From positions 1 to 40,353 of the forward strand of contig JACQWK010000179.1 of NCBI GenBank assembly GCA_016209525.1: a stretch of DNA of 40,353 nucleotides, written 5' to 3'. The notes under the pieces were generated by a model. That model was not told the origin of the DNA. It made no database searches and was given only the letters and a program-made list of their open reading frames with translations. Source of the stretch: Verrucomicrobiota bacterium. GTDB taxonomy: Bacteria; Verrucomicrobiota; Verrucomicrobiia; Limisphaerales; SIBE01. The translations under genes were made by a program, and so were the position numbers. Below are positions 26,498-35,593 of this stretch, piece by piece (within the stretch, counting starts at the first letter, position 1; every line of letters begins with the position of its first letter).

Positions 26498-27523
26498 TTA
26501 CCGAGACGCCGCCGCAAGCGCTGCGACCGCCCAACTCGTAGCACAAATGCTGATGAACTGGTCCTTGCCGTGGGGAAAACCGGAGTCAAAGAAAATCTGG
26601 ATCGGTTTCGAACGAGTCTGCACTTTCCAGGACCCATCGTCGCGCTGGCTTTCAAGGAGAAACCGAATGCCGCTCTGATAAGCGGGATGATCGGTCGGGA
26701 GTCCCGAGGCCTGCAAAACGAATAACGATTGTCCCGTGGCGTAGGCGTCGCTCGCCAAGCCGGCCAATTGACCCCAACCTCCGTCCGTCCGCTGGCCTTG
26801 CAGCACCAACCTGCGCGCCTTGTCGAGCATGTCGGCGTCCGCGCCCAGCAAATGCAATCCCCAGAAGCGCGAATTACAGTCTTCCTGGGTGTCCGGTTGA
26901 GACTGCAATAGCCATCGTTTGGCAGCCTCCACCGAGCGTTGCACTTCAACTTGATCACCGGCACCAGCGAACTTTTGCATGTAATACGAGGCCAAGGTTG
27001 TCGAAGTGAAGGCCGAATCCTCCAAGGGCGGCCGCTCGGTGTTGCTCCAAAATCGGCCGTCCTCCTTCTGGGTTTTTAAGAGGTAAGCGACCATCGCCGA
27101 GGTGGTGTCATCGTGGGTCGAGTCGCCAAGGTCCAACGCCCAAAGGCCGTAACCCACCGTCATCGCGTTGCCGCCGATGCCGGTGCCTTGCCGGAGCCCC
27201 GCGGCACGGGCCTTGAAGGTTGCATGAGTCAGCCCAGTCTGAGCCTGGAAGAGCGCCTCATCGATCTTGAAGCCGTGCTCCCGCGCGGTCCGCATGGCTT
27301 GCATGGGCAATGTTTGATGATGGCAGGAGAAGCAGGTGCGGTGTTCGGGGTAGGTCGCGACGCTCCTTGCGAGGATCTGCAACCCAAGTCGAATCGCTTC
27401 GCGGACCCGCTCCGGTTGAGGCGGAAGGTCCTCGGCGGACAAGTTCCAGAGGTTTGGGCACAGAATACCGACGAGGACGACACGGCTCAAGATGACTCGC
27501 GGCCTGGCGCTCTGCTCGACCAT
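26498..27523 (-). CDS. Exported alpha/alpha-toroid (prenyltransferase/squalene-cyclase-like) protein with CxxCH motif
   Basis: A 341-residue protein with an N-terminal export signal (ARPRVILSRVVLVGILC...). Early in the mature part is TCFSCHH (Cys64, Cys67, His68), a c-type haem attachment motif. The rest resembles the helical toroid of squalene-hopene cyclases and prenyltransferase beta subunits, with QW-type repeats QKEDGRFW (152-159), QRTDGGW (244-250) and QRDDGSW (293-299). The catalytic DxDD of true hopene cyclases is not seen and the protein is only about half their length, so it is probably not a terpene cyclase. Similar CxxCH-toroid proteins occur in Planctomycetes and Verrucomicrobiota with no known function. 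I used the ATG at 27523; a GTG nine bases upstream is possible. It is divergent from prc. Confidence 0.8.
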   Translation of the reverse strand: MVEQSARPRVILSRVVLVGILCPNLWNLSAEDLPPQPERVREAIRLGLQILARSVATYPEHRTCFSCHHQTLPMQAMRTAREHGFKIDEALFQAQTGLTHATFKARAAGLRQGTGIGGNAMTVGYGLWALDLGDSTHDDTTSAMVAYLLKTQKEDGRFWSNTERPPLEDSAFTSTTLASYYMQKFAGAGDQVEVQRSVEAAKRWLLQSQPDTQEDCNSRFWGLHLLGADADMLDKARRLVLQGQRTDGGWGQLAGLASDAYATGQSLFVLQASGLPTDHPAYQSGIRFLLESQRDDGSWKVQTRSKPIQIFFDSGFPHGKDQFISICATSWAVAALAAASR

Positions 27524-27647
27524 GAGCACCACGATAACAAACCGGCGGCCAAATGCCCATATTTTTATGGAGGACCAAAATTCAAGGTGTAATTCCAGCG
27601 AGCTATGGTATGGTGAGCGTCACAATCTAAATAACTTACACGTGAGC

Positions 27648-30020
27648 ATGCGAATTCACTCCATCGGTTTCTGCACGGCGGCGGCGCTTTGTTTGTTGGC
27701 GGCCGCGCCGAAATCCCCCCTCGCCGCGAACGACGCGCCGACCGAGCCCAGTCTATCGGACGCTGCCAAAACCGGCGCGTTGGTGTTCTCCCCGACGAAT
27801 CGCCAGGTGCTCCTGGACACGCTGGCCCGGCCGATGGCGCGCCTGGAAGTGGGCCCCGGCCAAACCAACATTGCAACGACGCTGCCTCTTTTGCTGGAAC
27901 AATTCCATTTCTCGCAACGCGCGCTGGACGACGACCTCTCGAGCAAGTTTCTGGACCGGTACCTGGAAGTCCTGGACGGCATGCATTTCCATTTCCTGCA
28001 AACCGACATCGACGAGTTCGAGGTGTACCGCAAGGAGTTGGACAACCTCCTCGCGGCCAAAGGGGATCTGACGCCGGCTCACCGGATTTTTTCGCGCTTT
28101 CTCCAGCGCCTGACGCAGCGGGTCGATTACATCGGGGAGTTGCTCGCCACCGAAAAATTCGAATTCACCGGCAACGACTCCTACAATCTGGACCGGCGGA
28201 AGGCGCCTCGCCCGAAGACCCTCGAGGAAGCCAAGCAGCTTTGGCGGCAGCACCTGCGCTCCGAAATTCTCCAGGACAAACTGAACAAAGAAAAGCCGGA
28301 GGACATTGCCTCAAAAATCACCAAGCGTTATTCGCGCTTGCTCAGATCCCTTCAGGATTACGACCGTGACGACGTGTTCGAGCTCTATCTTTCCTCCCTC
28401 TCCCAAGTGTACGATCCGCACACCGATTACATGGGGAAATCCGCCCTGGACACCTTCAACATCAACATGAGCCTCTCTCTGACCGGGATCGGAGCTTTGC
28501 TCCGTTCCGAGGATGGGTACTGCAAGATTCAGTCGTTGGTCGCGAACGGGCCGGCCCAGAAAAGCAAACTGCTCAAAGAGAATGACCGAATTATCGCCGT
28601 GGCCGACAAGGGAACCAATGAACCGATGGATGTCGTCGAAATGAAGCTGAATAAGGTGGTCGAAATGATCCGCGGTCCAAAAGGCACCGAAGTGCGCTTG
28701 ACGATTATTCCGGCCGACGCGCCCGATCCGTCGGTGAGGAAAACGGTCAGCTTGATCCGCGATGAAATCAAGTTGGAGGACCAAGAAGCCAAGGCCAAAA
28801 TCATTGATCTCCCCGGAACTGCGGACAAGCCGACCCGCCTCGGAATCATCGATCTTCCCTCGTTCTATGCGGAGTTTGACTTTTCCGGCAAGCGGCAGAG
28901 CTCGGAACCGAAAAAAAGCACGACGCGAGACGTGCGAGCGCTTCTGCAAAAACTGATCGCCGAGCACGTCGAGGGCATCATTTTGGATCTCCGCCGCAAC
29001 GGAGGCGGCTCCCTGGAAGAAGCCATCAATCTGACCGGCCTGTTCATTAAGGAGGGCCCGGTGGTCCAGGTCAAGGAACACAACGGCCGCAAGTATGTGG
29101 ACAAGGACACGGATTCCGCCGTCGTTTATGACGGACCGCTGCTGGTGCTGACCAGCCGGTTCAGCGCGTCCGCGTCCGAAATCCTGGCCGGCGCGCTCCA
29201 GGACTATGGGCGGGCGTTGATTGTGGGAGACAAATCGACCCACGGCAAGGGGACCGTGCAACAGTTGATCGATCTGCAAAAATTCCCTCAACTCCGGCGC
29301 GACGGAATCAATCCGGGCGCCCTCAAGGTGACGATTCGCAAATTCTATCGTCCCAGCGGTTCCTCCACGCAGTTGAAGGGCATCACCCCCGACATCATTT
29401 TGCCCTCGCCCAACAACCATCGAGAAGTCGGCGAATCCTCGCTGGAGAACGCGTTGCCGTGGGACGAAATCACGAGCGCCAAGTACGAAAAACTGAACCG
29501 GATTCAGCCGCTTCTCGCCGAGTTGCAGAAACGGTCGGCCGCGCGCGTCGAGAGTGATCTTGATCTTCAGTATTTGAAAGAGGACATCGAGCAGTTGAAA
29601 AAGGCGTTGGAGGACAAAACCGTTTCATTGAACGAAGAGCAACGGCGGAAAGAAACCGCGCAGGCAGAAGCTCGCTCAAAGGCGCGTCAGGCGGAGTTGA
29701 AAGCTCGTCCTCCCATCAACGAGACCGTCTATGAGCTCACCCTGGCACTGGCAAGTCAGCCCGGCTTGCCCGGGCCCGTGGCGAAGACGAATGCCCCTCC
29801 GAAAGTGGAAGCGTCGGTCGATCCTGTCAAAGCCGATGAAGAGGATGACAGCCCCGGGCACGCCGCGCCGCCCCCTGTGGACGTGGCGCTGAAGGAGGCG
29901 AAGCGCATCCTGGCCGACTTAATCTCATTGAGCACCGACCCGCAGGCGATTGCAGCCGCGACCGTCAATAAATCCCCAGATGGGAAACCCGCGGGCGACC
30001 TAGGTGCCGCGCAGAAGTAA
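27648..30020 (+). CDS. prc: Tail-specific (C-terminal processing) protease, Prc-like
   Basis: A 790-residue periplasmic protease. Residues 1-27 are a signal peptide (IGFCTAAALCLLAAAPKSPLA). Residues about 55-270 form the helical N-terminal domain, with a PDZ domain at about 273-365 (SLSLTGIGALLRSEDGYC...). The S41 protease domain has GIILDLRRNGGGSLEEA, then RFSASASE at 504-511 holding the nucleophile Ser and THGKGTVQQ with the general base Lys534. A C-terminal helical, charged domain (about 620-790) matches the DUF3340-type tail of E. coli Prc, which is slightly shorter (about 680 residues). It degrades periplasmic proteins from their C-termini and trims lipoproteins and cell-wall hydrolases. 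The ATG at 27648 was chosen because the signal peptide begins there. Confidence 0.9.
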   Translation: MRIHSIGFCTAAALCLLAAAPKSPLAANDAPTEPSLSDAAKTGALVFSPTNRQVLLDTLARPMARLEVGPGQTNIATTLPLLLEQFHFSQRALDDDLSSKFLDRYLEVLDGMHFHFLQTDIDEFEVYRKELDNLLAAKGDLTPAHRIFSRFLQRLTQRVDYIGELLATEKFEFTGNDSYNLDRRKAPRPKTLEEAKQLWRQHLRSEILQDKLNKEKPEDIASKITKRYSRLLRSLQDYDRDDVFELYLSSLSQVYDPHTDYMGKSALDTFNINMSLSLTGIGALLRSEDGYCKIQSLVANGPAQKSKLLKENDRIIAVADKGTNEPMDVVEMKLNKVVEMIRGPKGTEVRLTIIPADAPDPSVRKTVSLIRDEIKLEDQEAKAKIIDLPGTADKPTRLGIIDLPSFYAEFDFSGKRQSSEPKKSTTRDVRALLQKLIAEHVEGIILDLRRNGGGSLEEAINLTGLFIKEGPVVQVKEHNGRKYVDKDTDSAVVYDGPLLVLTSRFSASASEILAGALQDYGRALIVGDKSTHGKGTVQQLIDLQKFPQLRRDGINPGALKVTIRKFYRPSGSSTQLKGITPDIILPSPNNHREVGESSLENALPWDEITSAKYEKLNRIQPLLAELQKRSAARVESDLDLQYLKEDIEQLKKALEDKTVSLNEEQRRKETAQAEARSKARQAELKARPPINETVYELTLALASQPGLPGPVAKTNAPPKVEASVDPVKADEEDDSPGHAAPPPVDVALKEAKRILADLISLSTDPQAIAAATVNKSPDGKPAGDLGAAQK

Positions 30021-30208
30021 CTTCGATCAGTGCGGACTGTTCTCCCTCTCCCAGCGGGAGAGGGCCGGGGTGAGGGAGAACGTCCGGAACTTCGAGACAC
30101 CCTCACGCCATTTCTAAAGCGCCAGCAGTCCAGAAGGCCTTTTCCTGGTCGCACGTGACGTTAGGCGGCTTCTGAGTGATGCTTTCGAAAGCAGACCTTC
30201 AAAGCGCG
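30021..30208. repeat. Spacer with CCCTCTCCC...GGGAGAGGG hairpin
   Basis: At 30041-30063 the stretch CTCCCTCTCCCAGCGGGAGAG forms a hairpin of the family that recurs near 4731 and 31637. It lies 20 bases after the prc stop between convergent genes, so it could serve as a terminator, although no T-run follows. Nothing else was recognised. Confidence 0.6.
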
Positions 30209-31135
30209 TTAACGGTGCTTGGAGGAGCGCCGGATCGAACCGAGGTATCCCCAAGCAACTCCCATCCCTAACCCGACGGCGTGGACCGTGTTCGCCGCGT
30301 TCATAACGCCCGTCAGGCAAAACACGAACCAGATCAACATGATGGCAACGGTTGTTGGGTGCAGAAAATATCCGGACGCCGGATCAAATCGCGCTTTCAT
30401 CCATGCGTAGCCCAGCAAGCCATACACGATGCCCGACATGCCGTAGAAATACGGGCCGCTCACCAGAAATTGCGCCACGTTGGAGGAGGCGCTGATCACG
30501 AGGACCAGCCAGGCGAGTTGGAGAGAGCTTTGGCGAGCTTCCACCATGCTCCCCAGATCCTTGAGCCAAATCATATTGAAGAGGATGTGCAGAAACCCCG
30601 GAAATGGCATCAATGGCGCGTGCATCAAGATCGGAGTGAATAGGCGCCAGACCTGCCCATGACGGACCTCCGGCAATCCATGGCGCAGGCGTTCGGCGAG
30701 TCCGCCCGAATCGTATTCGCTGATAAACAGAAAATTCCACAAATCGATGTTCCCGCCGAATTCCCTCGCCACCCAAATGAGGACACACACCGCGGTGAGC
30801 CCGATCGTCAGCGGGCCCAAGCCGTACGGGCCGTGTTTGCGGAACAATTCGCTGCCGTCGAAAAACCTTTTGGCTGCCGCTTCGTCCTGTTCCTTTTGCT
30901 GTTCCCTCAGGTCGCGCGCCTGCTTGGCCGCGCGCCGATACTCCGGGTCATCCGGCCGCGTCAGGTAAGTCCGCAAAAAACCGCGCGCACGGTCCACATC
31001 GTCTTCGCCTTCCACCCAAATGACCCAAGTGCCGTCCTTCTCCGATTCGATTTGGTTGCCGATCCCCTTGACGTAGAGGTAATCGCCAAACAAACGCGCA
31101 TTGGCTTCGTTCTGGACATGTCCAATCATCCGCAT
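30209..31135 (-). CDS. GlpG-like rhomboid protease
   Basis: A 308-residue rhomboid with a GlpG-type soluble N-terminal domain (residues 1-65, MRMIGHVQNEANARLFGDYL...VDRARGFLRTYLTRPDDPEY). A linker rich in Gln and Glu (about 66-100) follows, then six membrane segments. Conserved features are the loop WRLFTPILMHAPLMPFPGFL, then HILFNMIWLKDLG at 183-195, YGMSGIVYGLLGYAW at 231-245 with the catalytic Ser234, and NTVHAVGLGMGVAWG at 282-296 with His285. Canonical GxSG is kept, unlike the shorter rhomboid at 23436. It should cleave membrane proteins within the inner membrane. It converges on prc and its 5' end faces the DUF4404-like gene. Confidence 0.92.
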   Translation of the reverse strand: MRMIGHVQNEANARLFGDYLYVKGIGNQIESEKDGTWVIWVEGEDDVDRARGFLRTYLTRPDDPEYRRAAKQARDLREQQKEQDEAAAKRFFDGSELFRKHGPYGLGPLTIGLTAVCVLIWVAREFGGNIDLWNFLFISEYDSGGLAERLRHGLPEVRHGQVWRLFTPILMHAPLMPFPGFLHILFNMIWLKDLGSMVEARQSSLQLAWLVLVISASSNVAQFLVSGPYFYGMSGIVYGLLGYAWMKARFDPASGYFLHPTTVAIMLIWFVFCLTGVMNAANTVHAVGLGMGVAWGYLGSIRRSSKHR

Positions 31136-31222
31136 AGAGTGCTCAGTTCTTCACAGGCATATTTCGCCGCCTAGCGGTACAGGCTATGACGGGAAGACGC
31201 AATCTTCAAATCACCCGCCTCA

Positions 31223-31259
31223 ATTTTTCGCGACGTGGGAGCGAAAAATCTGTTATGCT
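31223..31259 (+). promoter_or_regulatory. Perfect inverted repeat with a -10-like box upstream of the DUF4404-like gene
   Basis: ATTTTTCGC (31223-31231) and GCGAAAAAT (31241-31249) are exact inverse copies separated by nine bases, a layout typical of a dimeric repressor site. A TATGCT -10-like box follows at 31254-31259, only 15 bases before the chosen ATG, so any -35 would fall inside the inverted repeat. Both operator and promoter are inferred. Confidence 0.4.
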
Positions 31260-31273
31260 GCGGACGAATTCAA

Positions 31274-31606
31274 ATGATTCGAAACACGATAGGCGAAATT
31301 GAGGCTCGGCTGAGACAGACCGATTCGATCAAAGAAGCAAACAAAGCCGAGCTGCTCGGCTTGCTCTCGACTCTCAAGTCTGAGATCGAGGAGCTTTCCA
31401 AGACCCACGGCGAACAAGCCCAGAGCATCGCCGGCTTCACGAACGTCTCGGCTCACGAAGCGACGCGGGAGGAAAAAGACCCGCGGCTGGTCAAACTCGC
31501 GCTGGATGGCCTCTCCGCCTCCGTCGCCGAATTCGAAAATTCCCATCCCAAACTCGTGGAGATCGTGAACCGGATTTGCCTCACCCTTTCGAACATCGGC
31601 ATTTAA
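31274..31606 (+). CDS. DUF4404-like small helical protein
   Basis: A 110-residue protein without signal peptide or membrane segment, predicted almost wholly helical. It begins MIRNTIGEIEARLRQTDSI, continues with LLGLLSTLKSEIEELSKTHG and SAHEATREEKDPRL, and ends IVNRICLTLSNIGI, matching the DUF4404 family as I know it. Function is unknown; the helices could form a small coiled-coil or four-helix bundle. The ATG at 31274 was chosen over a frame extension at 31235 because family members begin at this point and a -10-like box precedes it. It stands alone between a divergent rhomboid and a repeat-filled spacer. Confidence 0.75.
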   Translation: MIRNTIGEIEARLRQTDSIKEANKAELLGLLSTLKSEIEELSKTHGEQAQSIAGFTNVSAHEATREEKDPRLVKLALDGLSASVAEFENSHPKLVEIVNRICLTLSNIGI

Positions 31607-31949
31607 GAACAGAAACGCAGGACTGCATCAAGCTCTTCATCCTCTCCCCGCGAGGAACGAGTGGGGAGAGGACCAAGGAGAGGGGCGCCAACACAAACGC
31701 GCCTCCTCTCCCCAACCCTCTCCTCCATCCGATGGAGGAGAGGGAGGATTCGAGGAGGTTGATGCCCCTCTGGCAGAAACGTCACGGGCCATCCATTGAA
31801 TTGACACACAGAGCCTCCATCATTTAGGCTGTGTGCCATCATCAGACAATTCACTCCGGACGGGCGCGGAAGTCTGGGTTCCAGGCAAAACGAAAAGCCG
31901 GCGTCGCGCTTCGTGCACGGAACGAATGGAACATCTGCCTCTTGAAGCT
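31607..31949. repeat. Repeat-bearing spacer upstream of the multi-jelly-roll gene
   Basis: 31637-31745 contains CCTCTCCCCGCGAGGAACGAGTGGGGAGAGG and CCTCTCCTCCATCCGATGGAGGAGAGG hairpins of the family also seen near 4731 and 30041. The remaining 200 bases hold no convincing gene. The frame open from 31833 merely extends the next gene upstream; its true start is placed at 31950. Confidence 0.65.
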
Positions 31950-34900
31950 ATGATAACAACCCGCACCTCCTCCCCTCGCTGCATCACTTGGCTCTGGTTG
32001 GTCGCCTGCCTTTTGACCCATCGCGTCACTCAGGCGGCCCCGGCCACCCTTCTTTTCGAGGATGACTTCAACCGCGGCATCCCCGGATGGACCGCCGTGC
32101 AACCGACCGGAAATTACCTCGATGGCCCCTTGCGCTGGCAATATGACATCGTCAGCAATTCCTTCCTCGAACAAAGCAACATCTACACGGATGCCGCCGC
32201 CGCCTCGCCCAGCGCCACGGCTGTCATGCTTATCAACGACGCAAACGCGGGGACCAATTTCACCTACAAAGCGCGTCTGATCGCAGGTGATGACGATGCG
32301 TTTGGCCTGATTTTTGGTTATCGAGACGCCAACAACTTCTACCGGGTCACGTTCACGCGCCAACGCCGCACTGAGCCGGGTTATCCTTGGAACGGCTGGA
32401 ATGTGGATCGCAAGGTGGCTAACGTCGCGACGAACCTGTTTGGTCACGGAACCCCAGATCACATCGAATCGTTTTTCAACACGCAATATCAGCCCTTCGA
32501 CGTCACCATCGCGGTGACGGGAAACAACCTCTTCAGCCTGACGGTGCTCGATGATCCCGACGGCGCCAAAACCGAATACAAGCTCGTCGAAGCCAAGCCT
32601 CTTCCCGGACCCGTGAACGGGCGGGTTGGCCTTGCAGTTTGGGGCATGAGTGGCACGGCGCTGCGCGCATTTCGCATCCAGAATCCGACCTTGGACCCGG
32701 TCAAAATTGTGGGCAATCCCAATGCGCTCACCAATTGGACGGCGGTCGTGCCGCCGCGAGCGGACGGCAGCGGTCTTGATCCAAGCACGGGAAACGGGGG
32801 ACTACCCATCTGGTCGCTGGCTCTGGGACCGAACCCCTTGGGCACGTTGCACGAAAACAGCGATTCCAACGGCGGCAATGACGCGGAAGGAGTCGTCGAT
32901 TTCGCGGCGGCGTCCATCGTGGCGGGCGACGTGAACTGGTCGAATTACGTCATGACAGCTCGGATCATTCCGGCGGACGACGACGGACATGGAATTCTCC
33001 TGAGGTACAAAGACGAAAAGAATTTTTTTCGAGTTGTCCTGCGATCCCAGGATTCCCCCACCGGCCCAGCGAAAGGCCTTTCGATACAAAAAGTCGTCAA
33101 TGGCGTTTGGGAAGAAGTTTATCGCGACAACCCGGTGAAGTATGATCCACTGGCTAACGTGCCGTACGATCTGACAGCCGCTGTCTTCGGGAATCGGCTG
33201 CAAATCCTTCTGGTCGGCAACCCCACGGGCGCATCCCAGTCGTTTTCCTACGGGCCGTTTGACATCACAGGCGCCACGGTTCCGAACGGGAAAGTTGGTT
33301 TCTTCAGTTGGGGGATGTCTCGCACAGAATTTGACTTCGTCCGCGTTCAAGGAATCGATGGCGTGCCGTTGCAGGTGAATTCGGCTTTCGGCACGCCGGC
33401 TCCGGGCACGGGCCTTCAGTCGTTTTCGTCGGGTTCCTCCGTGACAGCATCGGTGGCGAGTCCGGTCGAGGACCTGCCCGGTTTGCGGCGGGTGGCGACG
33501 GGCTGGACTGGTTTTGGGTCGGTTCCCGCCAGCGGCGCGGGCACTAGTGTCACGTTCACGCTCAATGATATCTCCGGCATCACGTGGAACTGGAGGACGG
33601 AAGTCAAACTGGCGGCAACCGCAGGGGCCGGCGGCAGGGTCTCGGCACCCACCGGCGATTGGCTGCCGGATGGCACCAACGTCGTCGTCACGGCTCAACC
33701 CGATCCGGGTTTCGTCTTCGCCGGGTGGTCCGGTGACTTGGCTTCCGCGGAACCCACGCTCAATCTGAGGTTGACCCGTCCCTACACGATCACCGCGCGC
33801 TTCGAAGCGGACATCGACAATGACACTCTTCCCGACAAGTGGGAGCAAAGCTATTTCGGCGGCTTGACAGCCACCGCGGATGGGGATCCGGACAAAGACG
33901 GGAAAACAAACTTGGCCGAATATCAACGCGGCACCGATCCGAATTCCGCCGAGTCGCTCGTGGCTTCGGACGGACTTTCCTCGCGTTGGGAAAATGTCCA
34001 GCGCGACCCGGCGCTTCCCGGTCAATTTGCCATTCGGGATTTTGGCCGAGGGTTTCGCGGCGCCTGGGAAAACAGCAACGACTTCCGGAACGGTAATGAC
34101 ACCAATTTTCTGGGCGCCGGCTTCCTCGTGGATAATACCAGCTTCGAAGGGCCGCGGTTGATCATACGAACCAACGTCTGGGATCCTTCCTGGAACAATT
34201 TCACCGCACAGACCGTGTTCAGCGTCGGCGATAACGACGGCAACTGCGTCTATTTCCGCTACAAAGACGAGAACAACTGGTATCGCGTGACCATCCTTGG
34301 CGAACAAAACAATGATGTCCCGGCGCGACCGGTTTACGGGGTCTCTATCCAGAAGCGCTTCAACGGCCAATTTGCCGACTTGGGCCGCGATGCCACGATC
34401 GCGACCGATCCGGCGGATACCGCAGGCTACAAAAGGGTCCGTATCACCGTCTCGGCGCAGGGTTCAAACTTTGAAGTTCGAATCGTTGGTTGGGATGCCA
34501 AGGCCACGCCACCCAATTGGCTGGCCGCCTCCGAAGTCGTCATCAAGTTTACGGATGACCAATTGCCGACCGGCCGATTCGGCGTCGGCGACTGGGGCCA
34601 AAGCGGAGGATCGTTGACGCCGGAGAATCCAGTGAACGCCGGTGTCCTCATCGAGAACGTCGTTATCACGGCGGGCGGCAATGAGGTGTTTCGAGAAGAT
34701 TGGGGTCAGTTTCCTCTCTGGCAGGCTGCCCCGTCTCTTCCGCAGTTGCCGCCGGGATGGTCGAGGCCCGCGACCGGAACTCCCGCGGGCAACTGGCAGA
34801 CGAGCGCGCACGGAACGATCATGGAACTCTCGAATTACAATACGCCGACCACAGGGACGATCAATCAGCCGAAGGCCAATGGCGAAAGCACCATTCTTCT

Positions 34901-35564
34901 GGCCCCCGCGCCGGGGGTCGCGAATTACTTCCTCGAAATCGGTTTCCATCCATTCGATGACGACGGCATCGGCTTCGTTTATGATTTTCAGGATACGAAC
35001 AATTTTTCCCGCGTCTTGTTCGTGAGCGAAGCGACGGCGAACACTCGCGTGCCTCAGGGTGTGAGTGTGAGCCGCAAGTCGGCTGGAGTCTGGTCCGACA
35101 TCATTGCCGGGGACAACAGCATCGTTTTCCGGAACGGCAGCCCTTTCGCGGTCGAGTTTGCCAATAACAACGGCGAATATCGCCTGAAGGCTTGGCTCAC
35201 CGACGACCCGGCCACAGCCCGGACCTGGGCCTGGACGGGACCCGCCGCGGGCGCGACGAACCGTTTCGGGCTGACCGCCTGGGGCATGTCCGACGCGCAC
35301 TTCCTTTACGCCCGCGCTTACGGTCTGCCAACGCGCGGCGCGGTCGGCGGCGAACTTCGCATCGGCAGGATCTCCATCTCCGGCGGGAACCTCGTCCTTG
35401 ATGTGTTGAACCCGGGCGGCGCGGCCTACGCGGTCGAGTCTTCAGCGACGCTTGCTCCCGGTTCCTGGAATATTGTCGCACGCGATCAAACCGGCGGACA
35501 GTGGACGACGGCGTTGCCGGCTGGCGCAAGCCCAGTGTTCTACCGATTGAGCCGCGGGCGTTAG
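31950..35564 (+). CDS. Secreted multi-jelly-roll protein with TSP3-like calcium repeat and FYR C-terminus
   Basis: A 1204-residue exported protein. Residues 1-30 are a signal peptide (CITWLWLVACLLTHRVTQA). Four concanavalin-like (DUF1080-type) jelly-roll units follow, at about 32-250, 255-470, 670-880 and 885-1130. They are marked by repeated fluorescent-core motifs such as YRDANNFYRVTF, YKDEKNFFRVVL, YKDENNWYRVTI and FQDTNNFSRVLF. Between units two and three lies a GGRVSAPTGDWLPDGTNVVV-type repeat domain (about 540-600) and a calcium-binding stretch like thrombospondin type 3 (DIDNDTLPDKWE, then DGDPDKDGKTNLAEYQ). The last 72 residues end PVFYRLSRGR. No catalytic site is recognised; binding of polysaccharide is likely. 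An ATG at 31926 is an alternative start. A pseudopilin gene follows 217 bases downstream. Confidence 0.8.
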   Translation: MITTRTSSPRCITWLWLVACLLTHRVTQAAPATLLFEDDFNRGIPGWTAVQPTGNYLDGPLRWQYDIVSNSFLEQSNIYTDAAAASPSATAVMLINDANAGTNFTYKARLIAGDDDAFGLIFGYRDANNFYRVTFTRQRRTEPGYPWNGWNVDRKVANVATNLFGHGTPDHIESFFNTQYQPFDVTIAVTGNNLFSLTVLDDPDGAKTEYKLVEAKPLPGPVNGRVGLAVWGMSGTALRAFRIQNPTLDPVKIVGNPNALTNWTAVVPPRADGSGLDPSTGNGGLPIWSLALGPNPLGTLHENSDSNGGNDAEGVVDFAAASIVAGDVNWSNYVMTARIIPADDDGHGILLRYKDEKNFFRVVLRSQDSPTGPAKGLSIQKVVNGVWEEVYRDNPVKYDPLANVPYDLTAAVFGNRLQILLVGNPTGASQSFSYGPFDITGATVPNGKVGFFSWGMSRTEFDFVRVQGIDGVPLQVNSAFGTPAPGTGLQSFSSGSSVTASVASPVEDLPGLRRVATGWTGFGSVPASGAGTSVTFTLNDISGITWNWRTEVKLAATAGAGGRVSAPTGDWLPDGTNVVVTAQPDPGFVFAGWSGDLASAEPTLNLRLTRPYTITARFEADIDNDTLPDKWEQSYFGGLTATADGDPDKDGKTNLAEYQRGTDPNSAESLVASDGLSSRWENVQRDPALPGQFAIRDFGRGFRGAWENSNDFRNGNDTNFLGAGFLVDNTSFEGPRLIIRTNVWDPSWNNFTAQTVFSVGDNDGNCVYFRYKDENNWYRVTILGEQNNDVPARPVYGVSIQKRFNGQFADLGRDATIATDPADTAGYKRVRITVSAQGSNFEVRIVGWDAKATPPNWLAASEVVIKFTDDQLPTGRFGVGDWGQSGGSLTPENPVNAGVLIENVVITAGGNEVFREDWGQFPLWQAAPSLPQLPPGWSRPATGTPAGNWQTSAHGTIMELSNYNTPTTGTINQPKANGESTILLAPAPGVANYFLEIGFHPFDDDGIGFVYDFQDTNNFSRVLFVSEATANTRVPQGVSVSRKSAGVWSDIIAGDNSIVFRNGSPFAVEFANNNGEYRLKAWLTDDPATARTWAWTGPAAGATNRFGLTAWGMSDAHFLYARAYGLPTRGAVGGELRIGRISISGGNLVLDVLNPGGAAYAVESSATLAPGSWNIVARDQTGGQWTTALPAGASPVFYRLSRGR

Positions 35565-35593
35565 TGCAAGCGCTCGCAGAGGCGGCTTCGGGT

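Noticed and set aside
27492-27647. Upstream extension of prc
   Set aside because: The sequence before 27648 shows no domain and overlaps the divergent toroid gene start; the signal peptide starts at 27648.
32802-34370. Long 522-residue frame on the minus strand
   Set aside because: It is antisense to the well-supported multi-jelly-roll gene and its translation has no domain; GC-rich codon bias produces such frames. The same applies to 9774-11168 and 5162-6223.
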